Shown here: positions 23,772-36,083 of the stretch, piece after piece
Numbering within the stretch: position 1 is the first letter of the stretch
Layout: each line of letters opens with the position of its first letter
Assembly (NCBI RefSeq): GCF_036588685.1
Contig: NC_086374.1
Location: forward strand, 69,066,457-69,130,456
Source: Mytilus trossulus
Lineage: Eukaryota > Mollusca > Bivalvia > Mytilida > Mytilidae
Reading direction: 5' to 3'
DNA length: 64,000 bases
The notes under the pieces: model-generated
Databases searched by the model: none
What the model was told of the DNA's origin: nothing
Seen by the model: the letters and a program-made list of their open reading frames with translations, nothing else
Position numbers and translations under genes: made by a program

Positions 23772-24218
23772 TCTAAGATAAAAGATGGAAACTGTGGTAA
23801 ACTTTTATTTTTTAGTAAAATTTATACTAAATTTAAACAACAAGAATATTTAAATTTTAATATTCCTAAATACCTTAGAAAAAAACTCACTAAATTAAGA
23901 ATAAGTGCACACTCATTAGCAATAGAAACTGGGAGGTATGCAAGACCAAAAATACCATCTAATGAGAGATTTTGTAAATTTTGCACAGAAAAAATTGAAA
24001 ATGAGATTCATTTCTTGATTGAATGTCCGCAATATAAAAACATTAGATCTAAATATAAAATAAATGATATTAATTCAAATAATTTGGATAAAATTTTTAC
24101 CAAAATGTTAAATCCTATGTCTGAAAAGGAATTAAAATCTATTTGTATGTATATTGAAGAAGCTCTTGATTTGAGAGACCACCATACCGTTTCATCAGAT
24201 AATAATCTTTTACAGTAG
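23772..24218 (+). pseudogene. LINE ORF2 C-terminal fragment
   Basis: A 148-residue open frame without a start. It contains the segments KLLFFSKIYTKF, KLRISAHSLAIETGRYARP and then CKFC-x-E...HFLIECPQY. This cysteine/histidine knuckle after a basic region is typical of the extreme C-terminus of non-LTR retrotransposon ORF2 proteins. The frame ends at TAG 24216-24218, about 40 bases before the tandem array starts. The sequence on the far side of the array (29784-30022) looks like this element's 3' tail. It is 5'-truncated and not functional. Confidence 0.75.
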
Positions 24219-24261
24219 TTTGTGCATATACATATATATATATATAGTGTTTAATTTATAC
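24219..24261. repeat. (AT)n microsatellite at left edge of the array
   Basis: Alternating TA/CATA sequence between the LINE stop codon and the first array unit. A similar tract lies at the right edge (29784-29806). Confidence 0.8.
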
Positions 24262-24352
24262 TATATCATGTACTGTAGTACGCCGCTAGATTAAAACTGA
24301 CGTGGAAAGGTAACATATGCCCACCGAAAGCTCTTTTTTTGAGAGCCCAGGT

Positions 24353-24439
24353 GGTCGTGTGGTCTAGCGGGACGGCTGCAGTGCAGGCGATTTGGTGTCA
24401 CGATATCACAGTAGCATGGGTTCGAATCCCGGCGAGGGA
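24353..24439 (+). other. tRNA-like module in each array unit (first copy shown)
   Basis: TGGTCTAGCGGG (24360-24371) fits an internal pol III A box and GGTTCGAATCC (24419-24429) is a perfect B box. The spacing of about 48 nt suits a class II (Leu/Ser-type) tRNA with a long variable arm. The T arm can form with a GGG/CCC core. The acceptor strands do not pair convincingly and no anticodon arm can be assigned with confidence. I read it as a tRNA-derived, SINE-like head and not a working tRNA gene. It recurs at the same offset in all 13 units; in the unit starting near 27774 the B box has a C-to-T change. Confidence 0.7.
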
Positions 24440-24447
24440 AGAACCAA

Positions 24448-24467
24448 AAATTTGCGAAAGCAAATTT
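24448..24467. repeat. Perfect hairpin with GAAA loop in each unit
   Basis: AAATTTGC, GAAA, GCAAATTT: an 8-bp perfect stem closed by a GNRA-type tetraloop, immediately after the tRNA-like module. It is present in every unit except the one at about 27100, where a 15-bp deletion removes the loop and second arm. Confidence 0.85.
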
Positions 24468-27400
24468 ACAGATCTAACATTGTTGGGTTGATGTTTAGAC
24501 GAGTTGTATATACATTATGTACACAGCCATGTATCACCATCATTGATGGCGATCCGATGGATACATCTGTTGTAGGGTTGTCACTGACTCAGACGTACTT
24601 ATGAATATAATTATTTTCTGTGACTGTATCTTACATTAATTTGTAGGATCCTTTACTATAGATAATTTAGCTGATCTGTAACAATAACATCTTCATGCCT
24701 TATATATCATGTACTGTAGTACGCCGCTAGATTAAAACTGACGTGGAAAGGTAACATATGCCCACCGAAAGCTCTTTTTTTGAGAGCCCAGGTGGTCGTG
24801 TGGTCTAGCGGGACGGCTGCAGTGCAGGCGATTTGGTGTCACGATATCACAGTAGCATGGGTTCGAATCCCGGCGAGGGAAGAACCAAAAATTTGCGAAA
24901 GCAAATTTACAGATCTAACATTGTTGGGTTGATGTTTAGACGAGTTGTATATACATTATGTACACAGCCATGTATCACCATCATTGATGGCGATCCGATG
25001 GATACATCTGTTGTAGGGTTGTCACTGACTCAGACGTACTTATGAATATAATTATTTTCTGTGACTGTATCTTACATTAATTTGTAGGATCCTTTACTAT
25101 AGATAATTTAGCTGATCTGTAACAATAACATCTTCATGCCTTATATATCATGTACTGTAGTACGCCGCTAGATTAAAACTGACGTGGAAAGGTAACATAT
25201 GCCCACCGAAAGCTCTTTTTTTGAGAGCCCAGGTGGTCGTGTGGTCTAGCGGGACGGCAGCAGTGCAGGCGATTTGGTGTCACGATATCACAGTAGCATG
25301 GGTTCGAATCCCGGCGAGGGAAGAACCAAAAATTTGCGAAAGCAAATTTACAGATCTAACATTGTTGGGTTGATGTTTAGACGAGTTGTATATACATTAT
25401 GTACACAGCCATGTATCACCATCATTGATGGCGATCCGATGGATACATCTGTTGTAGGGTTGTCACTGACTCAGACGTACTTATGAATATAATTATTTTC
25501 TGTGACTGTATCTTACATTAATTTGTAGGATCCTTTACTATAGATAATTTAGCTGATCTGTAACAATAACATCTTCATGCCTTATATATCATGTACTGTA
25601 GTACGCCGCTAGATTAAAACTGACGTGGAAAGGTAACATATGCCCACCGAAAGCTCTTTTTTTGAGAGCCCAGGTGGTCGTGTGGTCTAGCGGGACGGCT
25701 GCAGTGCAGGCGATTTGGTGTCACGATATCACAGTAGCATGGGTTCGAATCCCGGCGAGGGAAGAACCAAAAATTTGCGAAAGCAAATTTACAGATCTAA
25801 CATTGTTGGGTTGATGTTTAGACGAGTTGTATATACATTATGTACACAGCCATGTATCACCATCATTGATGGCGATCCGATGGATACATCTGTTGTAGGG
25901 TTGTCACTGACTCAGACGTACTTATGAATATAATTATTTTCTGTGACTGTATCTTACATTAATTTGTAGGATCCTTTACTATAGATAATTTAGCTGATCT
26001 GTAACAATAACATCTTCATGCCTTATATATCATGTACTGTAGTACGCCGCTAGATTAAAACTGACGTGGAAAGGTAACATATGCCCACCGAAAGCTCTTT
26101 TTTTGAGAGCCCAGGTGGTCGTGTGGTCTAGCGGGACGGCTGCAGTGCAGGCGATTTGGTGTCACGATATCACAGTAGCATGGGTTCGAATCCCGGCGAG
26201 GGAAGAACCAAAAATTTGCGAAAGCAAATTTACAGATCTAACATTGTTGGGTTGATGTTTAGACGAGTTGTATATACATTATGTACACAGCCATGTATCA
26301 CCATCATTGATGGCGATCCGATGGATACATCTGTTGTAGGGTTGTCACTGACTCAGACGTACTTATGAATATAATTATTTTCTGTGACTGTATCTTACAT
26401 TAATTTGTAGGATCCTTTACTATAGATAATTTAGCTGATCTGTAACAATAACATCTTCATGCCTTATATATCATGTACTGTAGTACGCCGCTAGATTAAA
26501 ACTGACGTGGAAAGGTAACATATGCCCACCGAAAGCTCTTTTTTTGAGAGCCCAGGTGGTCGTGTGGTCTAGCGGGACGGCTGCAGTGCAGGCGATTTGG
26601 TGTCACGATATCACAGTAGCATGGGTTCGAATCCCGGCGAGGGAAGAACCAAAAATTTGCGAAAGCAAATTTACAGATCTAACATTGTTGGGTTGATGTT
26701 TAGACGAGTTGTATATACATTATGTACACAGCCATGTATCACCATCATTGATGGCGATCCGATGGATACATCTGTTGTAGGGTTGTCACTGACTCAGACG
26801 TACTTATGAATATAATTATTTTCTGTGACTGTATCTTACATTAATTTGTAGGATCCTTTACTATAGATAATTTAGCTGATCTGTAACAATAACATCTTCA
26901 TGCCTTATATATCATGTACTGTAGTACGCCGCTAGATTAAAACTGACGTGGAAAGGTAACATATGCCCACCGAAAGCTCTTTTTTTGAGAGCCCAGGTGG
27001 TCGTGTGGTCTAGCGGGACGGCTGCAGTGCAGGCGATTTGGTGTCACGATATCACAGTAGCATGGGTTCGAATCCCGGCGAGGGAAGAACCAAAAATTTG
27101 CTATCTAACATTGTTGGGTTGATGTTTAGACGAGTTGTATATACATTATGTACACAGCCATGTATCACCATCATTGATGGCGATCCGATGGATACATCTG
27201 TTGTAGGGTTGTCACTGACTCAGACGTACTTATGAATATAATTATTTTCTGTGACTGTATCTTACATTAATTTGTAGGATCCTTTACTATAGATAATTTA
27301 GCTGATCTGTAACAATAACATCTTCATGCCTTATATATCATGTACTGTAGTACGCCGCTAGATTAAAACTGACGTGGAAAGGTAACATATGCCCACCGAA

Positions 27401-29783
27401 AGCTCTTTTTTTGAGAGCCCAGGTGGTCGTGTGGTCTAGCGGGACGGCTGCAGTGCAGGCGATTTGGTGTCACGATATCACAGTAGCATGGGTTCGAATC
27501 CCGGCGAGGGAAGAACCAAAAATTTGCGAAAGCAAATTTACAGATCTAACATTGTTGGGTTGATGTTTAGACGAGTTGTATATACATTATGTACACAGCC
27601 ATGTATCACCATCATTGATGGCGATCCGATGGATACATCTGTTGTAGGGTTGTCACTGACTCAGACGTACTTATGAATATAATTATTTTCTGTGACTGTA
27701 TCTTACATTAATTTGTAGGATCCTTTACTATAGATAATTTAGCTGATCTGTAACAATAACATCTTCATGCCTTATATATCATGTACTGTAGTACGCCGCT
27801 AGATTAAAACTGACGTGGAAAGGTAACATATGCCCACCGAAAGCTCTTTTTTTGGGAGCCCAGGTGGTCGTGTGGTCTGGCGGGACGGCTGCAGTGCAGG
27901 CGATTTGGTGTCACGATATCACAGTAGCATGGGTTCGAATCTCGGCGAGGGAAGAACCAAAAATTTGCGAAAGCAAATTTACAGATCTAACATTGTTGGG
28001 TTGATGTTTAGACGAGTTGTATATACATTATGTACACAGCCATGTATCACCATCATTGATGGCGATCCGATGGATACATCTGTTGTAGGGTTGTCACTGA
28101 CTCAGACGTACTTATGAATATAATTATTTTCTGTGACTGTATCTTACATTAATTTGTAGGATCCTTTACTATAGATAATTTAGCTGATCTGTAACAATAA
28201 CATCTTCATGCCTTATATATCATGTACTGTAGTACGCCGCTAGATTAAAACTGACGTGGAAAGGTAACATATGCCCACCGAAAGCTCTTTTTTTGAGAGC
28301 CCAGGTGGTCGTGTGGTCTAGCGGGACGGCTGCAGTGCAGGCGATTTGGTGTCACGATATCACAGTAGCATGGGTTCGAATCCCGGCGAGGGAAGAACCA
28401 AAAATTTGCGAAAGCAAATTTACAGATCTAACATTGTTGGGTTGATGTTTAGACGAGTTGTATATACATTATGTACACAGCCATGTATCACCATCATTGA
28501 TGGCGATCCGATGGATACATCTGTTGTAGGGTTGTCACTGACTCAGACGTACTTATGAATATAATTATTTTCTGTGACTGTATCTTACATTAATTTGTAG
28601 GATCCTTTACTATAGATAATTTAGCTGATCTGTAACAATAACATCTTCATGCCTTATATATCATGTACTGTAGTACGCCGCTAGATTAAAACTGACGTGG
28701 AAAGGTAACATATGCCCACCGAAAGCTCTTTTTTTGAGAGCCCAGGTGGTCGTGTGGTCTAGCGGGACGGCTGCAGTGCAGGCGATTTGGTGTCACGATA
28801 TCACAGTAGCATGGGTTCGAATCCCGGCGAGGGAAGAACCAAAAATTTGCGAAAGCAAATTTACAGATCTAACATTGTTGGGTTGATGTTTAGACGAGTT
28901 GTATATACATTATGTACACAGCCATGTATCACCATCATTGATGGCGATCCGATGGATACATCTGTTGTAGGGTTGTCACTGACTCAGACGTACTTATGAA
29001 TATAATTATTTTCTGTGACTGTATCTTACATTAATTTGTAGGATCCTTTACTATAGATAATTTAGCTGATCTGTAACAATAACATCTTCATGCCTTATAT
29101 ATCATGTACTGTAGTACGCCGCTAGATTAAAACTGACGTGGAAAGGTAACATATGCCCACCGAAAGCTCTTTTTTTGAGAGCCCAGGTGGTCGTGTGGTC
29201 TAGCGGGACGGCTGCAGTGCAGGCGATTTGGTGTCACGATATCACAGTAGCATGGGTTCGAATCCCGGCGAGGGAAGAACCAAAAATTTGCGAAAGCAAA
29301 TTTACAGATCTAACATTGTTGGGTTGATGTTTAGACGAGTTGTATATACATTATGTACACAGCCATGTATCACCATCATTGATGGCGATCCGATGGATAC
29401 ATCTGTTGTAGGGTTGTCACTGACTCAGACGTACTTATGAATATAATTATTTTCTGTGACTGTATCTTACATTAATTTGTAGGATCCTTTACTATAGATA
29501 ATTTAGCTGATCTGTAACAATAACATCTTCATGCCTTATATATCATGTACTGTAGTACGCCGCTAGATTAAAACTGACGTGGAAAGGTAACATATGCCCA
29601 CCGAAAGCTCTTTTTTTGAGAGCCCAGGTGGTCGTGTGGTCTAGCGGGACGGCTGCAGTGCAGGCGATTTGGTGTCACGATATCACAGTAGCATGGGTTC
29701 GAATCCCGGCGAGGGAAGAACCAAAAATTTGCGAAAGCAAATTTACAGATCTAACATTGTTGGGTTGATGTTTAGACGAGTTG

Positions 29784-30022
29784 CATATATATATATATAT
29801 ATACATATCTTGTATTGTGTGTTTTAAGTGAATATACGAAAATCTATAATAATACTGAAATATAAGTCTATGGTATCAATATCAGTCTATAATGTATTTG
29901 TATACATAGATTGTTACATGAATCTTTATTTCATTTATATGTTGTTTTAATATTATAATTGTCTGTATTTGGATCACGCCTCTATTGTGCTCTTTCAAAT
30001 AAAATATTGAATTGAATTGAAT
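29784..30022 (+). mobile_element. LINE 3' untranslated tail, right of the array
   Basis: Begins with an (AT)n tract and ends CTCTTTCAAATAAAATATTGAATTGAATTGAATA-like sequence, that is, a polyadenylation-type signal followed by TTGAA repeats. Such a tail is typical of LINE 3' ends. It is probably the tail of the ORF2 fragment at 23772-24218, with the array lying inside the untranslated region. Confidence 0.6.
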
Positions 30023-30179
30023 ATTTGAAATATTTAGATTTTAATTTGTAATTTAATCTGTATTTTCGGAGACAGAAGCCAATCTCTGGTTTTAGTATTC
30101 TCTGATTGTCTGATTATAACATTATAAATTAACAAATTATCTCCCCTCTATATACATGAAAGTAAAATACATTATCATA

Positions 30180-30332
30180 AAAGTGTGCTTTATTTCCTAT
30201 TTAAGAATATTGAAATTTCTTGATTGATATCTAGAATTTATCTATAAATTGAATTATAATAACATTTCTTCAATTGAACTATAAATGATATCTGTAGCTG
30301 ATTTAAATCATAATAAGGCACACTTTTTTTTA
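30180..30332. repeat. Small MITE-like inverted-repeat element
   Basis: AAGTGTGCTTTATT near 30181 is matched in reverse by AATAAGGCACACTT near 30313-30327, with one gap. The interior is AT-rich with imperfect palindromes. No target duplication was established. Confidence 0.4.
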
Positions 30333-30549
30333 CTGTACTGTTGTACAAAAAATAATAAATTACAACACAATATTTTTATGGATCAAATGTAACATGAGAT
30401 TACAAAATTACCCCCATTGTTTTAACTAAGAAAAAAGTAAAATCACAAAAATACTGAACTCAGAGGAAAATCAATTTGGAAAGTCCATAATCACATGGCA
30501 AAATCAAAAAACAAAACGCATCAAAAACGAATGGACAAGAACTGTCATA

Positions 30550-30665
30550 TTCCTGACTTGGTACAGGCATTTTCAAATGTAGAAAATGGTGGATTAAACC
30601 TGGTTCTATAGCGCTAACCCTCTCACTTTAATAACAGTCTCATCAAATTCCGTTACATTTACATG
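30550..30665 (-). repeat. Dispersed repeat, family 5
   Basis: Contains TGGTGGATTAAACCTGG and flanking segments also found at 9310-9375 (plus), 33990-34115 (minus) and 63835-63950 (plus). Confidence 0.65.
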
Positions 30666-30729
30666 ATGCGTTAAATAAACAGTCACAATCAATAAAATAG
30701 TCAAAATATGGGAACATCAGTCATCATCG

Positions 30730-31490
30730 TATAACAATTTAACAGGACACAACAACATCTACTATCTACGAACACATGGATTGATTTGAGTGTCTGACGT
30801 CAGAAAAATTATATACGTCACATAAATTTGTCGTTCAATGTGCATACAATAGTTATCAAAAGTACCTGGATTATAAACAATTTTAAATTTTACATAGGCA
30901 ATGAGCGCAGACAGGGTTAAAAAATCAAAAGTATGTAATAATAAATTACAGAAATCAAACTAGTCCAAAAGTTATACATAGAATTTATGAGAATCCAAAA
31001 CTTTTAAAAGGAACAATTTAACAGGACTCAAAAACCTATCCACGAACACATGGATCTACTTGAGTGTCCGACGTCAGAAAAATTATATACGTCACATAAA
31101 TTTGTCGTTCAATGTGCATACAAACAATTTTAAAATTTACATAGGCAATGTACGCATACAGGGTTAAAAAATCAAAAGTATGTAAGAATAAATTACAGAA
31201 ATAGACCGAGATTCAAACTAGTCCAAAAATTATACATAGAATATATGAGAATCCAAAACTTTTTAAAGGGAACAATTTAACAGGACACAATAACATCTAC
31301 TGTCTAAGAACACATGGATTGATTTGAGTGTCTGACGTTAGAAAAATTATATACGTCACATACATTTGTTGTTCAATGTGCATACAAACAATTTAAAAAA
31401 AAAAAAATCATAGGCAATGTACGCATACAGAGTTAAAAAGTCAAAAGTATGTAAGAATAAATTACAGAAATAGACCGAGATGACTTTAAC
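30730..31490. repeat. Three tandem copies of a unit of about 260-280 bp
   Basis: The segment AACAATTTAACAGGAC followed by GAACACATGGAT and TATATACGTCACATA recurs starting near 30735, 31012 and 31270. Copies differ by indels and substitutions, so this array is older than the 441-bp array. Confidence 0.8.
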
Positions 31491-31804
31491 ATTTTCCCCG
31501 TCTATTCTAAATAACATAAAAAATGTGGTGCACACTGAATATCTATCATTCCTTATAATTTCATAATACATTCTATTTTAAACTGGGGTAAATCATGAAA
31601 AAATGTTGACGATGTTATGGTTACATGACAAAATAATGTCTATGAGTTGATAAACAAAACATTGCCAGCCGATCATTTTAGAAGTGCTGCATACAAAATT
31701 TGATTAATTTAATGCCATTTAGTCTCTAGTGGTTTTATATTAAATAGCAAAATTATTAACAACAAATGTGTTATGATCATAGGTGTGCTTCAAATGCAAA
31801 CGTC

Positions 31805-31945
31805 AGAGGTGGATTCAGCCCCCCCCCCCTTTTTGGGATAAAATTTGGTTGCTTATATAGGGAATCACTAAAGCGTGACTGGAGCGGACCCCTCTTAGGT
31901 CAGTCAGTGGGCTCCACTTATGAAAATTTCTGGATCCGCCACTGA
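31805..31945. mobile_element. MITE-like element with GTGGATTCAG / GGATCCGCCAC ends
   Basis: Begins AGGTGGATTCAGCC and ends CTGGATCCGCCACTGAA, an inverted pair with few mismatches. A related element with the same kind of ends lies at 11853-11992, and a fragment at 43145-43200. It is non-coding. Confidence 0.6.
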
Positions 31946-32439
31946 ACGTTCAGCAGTATTATCTTCCTGCTCAACTCTTTCTATTCTCCTTGTCTACACA
32001 GGCCTGCAACCCTCTCCACTACAGTCATGGACAACATTCAATTTCCTCAAAATATGTTTCGATTCTACTATATATCCTTTTGTTGCAATTTCTGTACTTT
32101 TTGACAACCATATACTTTCTCGTTTACCAATGCAGATTTATACAACCATAATTTGTTTTGTTGACCTCTCTTTGGTATAACAATCAAGCCTTCTTTTAAG
32201 ATACCAATGACTCTTGTAAACACAAAGACTAAATTATAAAAAAGACTAAAAAAGAAAAAAAATGTAAAGGGTTCCATTGAACACAATGTCTTTCCTACTT
32301 TATGAATCTAAAAAATGTTTAAAAAAAATAAAAGTAAAGATTGTTACCTATTAAAAACGTTTAAACCCAGTAAATTTTGTGCACGTGTCGTAAGTCAGGA
32401 ATGTTATGTTCAGTGGTTGTTGTTTGTTGGTGTGGTAGA

Positions 32440-32620
32440 CCATTAGAATGAATTTACAGAGGTAATTTTGGGACCCTTTATAATTTGCTGTGCATTGTAA
32501 CCTAAAGCTCCATGTCAAAGACCCTACTTAGTCCTATAACTTTCACAAACTAAACTTGGATGGTGAGTTGTCTAATTGTCATTCACACCAAATCTTCTGA
32601 TATCTATTTATATAAAATTA
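32440..32620 (+). repeat. Dispersed repeat, family 3 copy
   Basis: Shares GGACCCTTTATA, CTAAAGCTCC and TGGTGAGTTGTCTAATTG-like segments with 40735-40945. The surrounding 32-33 kb region shows no coding sequence. Confidence 0.6.
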
Positions 32621-33212
32621 CATTCAATACACACAAAAATAAATGTATATAATGAAGATTTATTAAGCTAAATAACAACATGTACTTTTACCAACAAATG
32701 ACTGTTTAGTGACATGTTTTTTTTTGTTACTGTGGATTCATTATTTTTTTTGATACCAATTTACATGCTTTCCTGGGTAAAAGAGAACCGCGAATTGGAA
32801 TGTCCAAGTAAATACACATTTTCAAAAGGAATGTATGCAGAATTTGGCAAATCAACAAAAAATATCCACGAACATGCAAGTTTTCATCAATCCACAAAAA
32901 TTGGTACCCACAAAAATAAATAAATCCACAGTAACTAAATTGAGTCACTTGTATGTAGACATTGGGAAAACCATGAAATTATATATCTACAAATATAAAT
33001 AAGTTTTCCTTGATTCTAAAAAATCATTACCCACTAAAAAAGAATCAATAGTAAATGTTATCCATGGGTATTTTAATCATGTATTACTAAATAGATTCTA
33101 GGTATTAACACAACTAACCTGTTTGTTGGCATTTAAATGTCATCTATTCTCCTTCATGAACCAGAAAATGCTCCTTACCTAGCACAGCAGATCATCTTAA
33201 CAAACTATACTT

Positions 33213-33665
33213 TGCAAACTTGTGATCTGTAATATTTAGGCAAAGTAAAGCTTGCAAGAGGACATCCTCAGACTCTGTTTCAAATGCAGGTTTCATGTTC
33301 CTTTTTCCTTGAACAAGCGATATTGTTCCTGGATTTTTTTTCTAGTTTCTTTTGGATTGGTCTATCCCAAATCCCAAGGAACTTTTGTACAATTGAACTG
33401 GACCCGGTTCTCAGCACTGCTGGAGTTGCTTCACTCCAAAAATATATTGTTAAATCGTGATCTGTAATATTTAGGCAAACTAAAGCTTGAGAGAGGACAT
33501 CCTCGTCCTCAGTTTCCAAAGCAGGTTTCTTGTTTCTTTTTCTTTGAACAAGCGATATTGTTCCTGGATTTTTTCTAGCTTCTTTTGGATTAACCCATCC
33601 CAAGGAACTTTTGTACAATTGTACTGGTCCCTGTTCTCATCACTGATGGAGTTGCCTGACTCTAA
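33213..33665 (-). repeat. Tandem duplication of a unit of about 230 bp
   Basis: 33213-33445 and 33450-33665 are direct copies (shared GAGGACATCCTC, CAAGCGATATTGTTCC and CAAGGAACTTTTGTACAA), about 85 percent alike. On the minus strand the 33665-33480 copy has a plausible splice acceptor (ctttttgcag) followed by 61 open codons (LNLESGNSISDENRD...). The other copy has stops in that frame. It could be a duplicated exon or simply a repeat; I recognise no protein family. Confidence 0.6.
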
Positions 33666-34724
33666 ATTTAACAGCTGCAAAAAGTAAAAGCAAAAGTAGT
33701 ATACCGCTGTTCAAAACTCGTAAATCCATGGACAAAAAACTAAAACCGAGGGAAACGCATTAAATATAAGAAGAGAACGACGACATAACACTAAAATGTA
33801 ACACACACAGAAACGGACCGGGCATCAGACAAAATCCCACGAGAATAACAAATATAACATCAACACCAAATACATGAATTTGGGATTGACAAGTACCGTG
33901 ACACGTCTTATCGCAACGTGAATTTACACTCATACATAAGAGAAAACGAACGACCCAACGTAAAAATCTAACATACACAGAAACGAACTATAATATAACA
34001 ATGGCCATATTCCTGACTTGGTACGGGACATTTTTAAAGAAAAAATGGTGGGTTGAACCTGGTTTTTGTGGCATCCCAAACCTTGCACTTTAATGGCCAT
34101 GTGAAATATAACATCAAAATAACAACACAACACGACAGGACTACAATATCAATAAATTGGAGAACACAATTGACGAACAACAGCCAACAAATTATAAGTC
34201 AATCAAACTTTTAAAACGCCAGAAGTGCACTTTGTCCACACAAGACCTACTAGTGACGCTCAGATACAAAAGTCTGAAAGCCGAAACAAGTACAAAGTTG
34301 AACAGAATCGAGGACCAAAGGATTAAAAAAGTTGTGCCCAAGTTATTCTATCATATTTTTTTTCATACGGTTTTCAGTTACTGCTAATTAAAAAAAATGT
34401 GCATTTATTATTACAATTTGTCATTACAAACTTGAATATTTATAAAAATTTAAATAAAATCTCAATTGTTGTGATTATAATCCTGTCACATTTTTTACAA
34501 TAATAAGAAACATTGAGTTAACCAAACAGTTTCTGTTTCAAAATATCCTTCATGCATAATATGTTGGCACAGATATAGATTGGCAAAGCTTATACAGCTG
34601 TCTCTACTTCGGGCCTTTTGGTTTTGCAAGAATATCATATTTCTAATACAACCATGATTTTCTTTTCAAATGCATCTTCTGCATAGGCTTTTTTGTGGTC
34701 CATGCCTTTGAATATCTTCAAAGA

Positions 34725-34885
34725 TATATTCGTGTTGTTTATTCTTTAGTTTTCTATGTTGTGTCATGTGAACTATTGTTTTTCTGTTTGTCTTTTTCAT
34801 TTTTAGCCTTGGCGTTGTCAGTTTATTTTAGATTTATTAGTTTGACTACCCCTTTGGTATCTTTTGTCCCTCTTTTTTCAATCTA
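34725..34885 (+). repeat. Dispersed repeat, family 2 copy (5'-truncated)
   Basis: Matches 4430-4560 and 22190-22330, without the upstream RT part. Confidence 0.7.
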
Positions 34886-35046
34886 CATTAAAAAACTTTT
34901 TTTTATTTTTTTATATTTCAAATCTTTTTACTTATGATGAAGTGGTCAGTGCTATCTATAGCTCCATTTACTACTTGCCCATTTATATGTAAACCACATT
35001 CAATCTTTTATAGGATTAAGGTAATATGGAATGTGGTATCTGTTTT

Positions 35047-35080
35047 TGTTTGGGGGTTGGGGGGGGGGGGGGGGGCGGGG
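35047..35080. repeat. Poly-G tract
   Basis: A run of G broken by one C and a TT. A second G run of about 18 bases lies at 62388-62405. Both are homopolymer slippage sites with uncertain length. Confidence 0.8.
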
Positions 35081-35324
35081 TGTAGAGCATTTCAGAGAGA
35101 TATAGAGATTCTTACATTGGTAGTTAAATCATCAATATCAAAGTCATTTTTAGGGTAAAACAAAAATCCCATTTGAGTGCCTTTAACATTCCACAAAGAT
35201 GTCAATTTCATTTACATGTTTATATTTTGCTTCATCCATTGAGCTGAAAAAGGTTATGCCCCTTGAAGTCATCTAATTTAATTATTGTTTTTTTTCAGAG
35301 ATCTTTTCTTCATAAAAAAAAAAT

Positions 35325-35504
35325 ATGGTAGACTCATGTGAAGTCCTCGAAGTTACTGCTGATTTTTTGCAGGCCTTCAATGACTTCTATGAAGAAAACA
35401 TGTCATCAGCTGATTGCCCCAGGAAATGGGAGGTGCAGGCTGGTATAGACAGGAAAAGGATGCTACAAAGACGTTCAAAACAAGGTAGATTAACAACTTC
35501 AAGA
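35325..35504 (+). CDS. Possible first coding exon of an unidentified gene
   Basis: An acceptor-like tract (ttttttttcag, ending near 35299) is followed by an ATG at 35325 and 60 codons of balanced, charged sequence (MVDSCEVLEVTADFLQAFND, later RKRMLQRRSKQ). There is a GT donor at AACAAG|GTAGATT, near 35485. The composition is less AT-biased than its surroundings. I see no downstream exon that obviously continues it, no known domain, and no second copy in this window. It may be a real exon of a gene extending beyond recognition, a mobile-element exon, or chance. Confidence 0.3.
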
Positions 35505-35509
35505 TGATT

Positions 35510-36080
35510 TATGTTTAAAAATAAAATGTGATAAAATTGCAAATGAAACCACCAGAGGACAAGTGACATAGAATTTACCGTCAGCTTAAGGTTAATGTAC
35601 AGCTTTCAATAATGAGCAGACCCATATTGCGGTATGTCTGTTTGAAAAATCACTGTTTTCCAGCAAGACTGAAGTTGGTTTTCAAATTTATATTCAGTTT
35701 TACTTATACAATTTTTGTTTCAAATTTTTGTTGGCTGATAAGCTGCTATCTCATTGTAACTGTTATTTACTACACAATTATTTTAAATTATACATTTAAA
35801 TTGAATGAACAAACAACACTCTTTTCTTTACATAATCATTTAATCTTTATGCGCAGCGACGTTAAGGGCGTTTCGAAAAAAATCCCATTTTATACACAGG
35901 AAAAAACATATTGAACTCAAAGTGAGTTTTCTTTGCCTATATGCCAAAAAATGCACGTTAAAAGCGTAAACAGAGGGAAAATATATTTTCTGAATTTCAT
36001 TCCAAACTTTTATTTATAGAAAAATATAAATACATTGGTGTCACGTGACTTCAAACTGAAAGTAATGACATTTCCCAAAT
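35510..36080. other. Non-coding stretch, nothing recognised
   Basis: No repeat partner or coding sequence recognised. Confidence 0.35.
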
Positions 36081-36083
36081 AAG

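Larger units (their letters stand above)
24262..29783 (+). repeat. Tandem array of a 441-bp unit, 12 full and 1 partial copy
   Basis: Units starting TATATCATGTACTG begin at 24262, 24703, 25144 and so on every 441 bp. One 426-bp unit lacks 15 bp just after 27101. The last unit (29539-29783) is cut off at 246 bp by an AT tract. Differences between units are very few: a T-to-A change near 25259, and a cluster of changes in the unit starting near 27774 (gggagcc, ctggcggg, aatctcgg). Each unit carries a 70-codon open frame, but this is only a consequence of the shared sequence. The near identity implies very recent amplification or strong homogenisation. Confidence 0.97.

Noticed and set aside
24353..24439. 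Functional tRNA gene cluster
   Set aside because: A and B boxes fit, but the acceptor strands do not pair and no anticodon arm can be assigned safely.
24392..29440. A conserved 70-residue protein encoded in every array unit
   Set aside because: The units are nearly identical at the DNA level, so the frame is conserved automatically. It spans the tRNA-like module and there is no codon-level evidence of selection.
24262..29783. CRISPR-like array
   Set aside because: Units are 441 bp and repeat in full without variable spacers, and the genome is eukaryotic.
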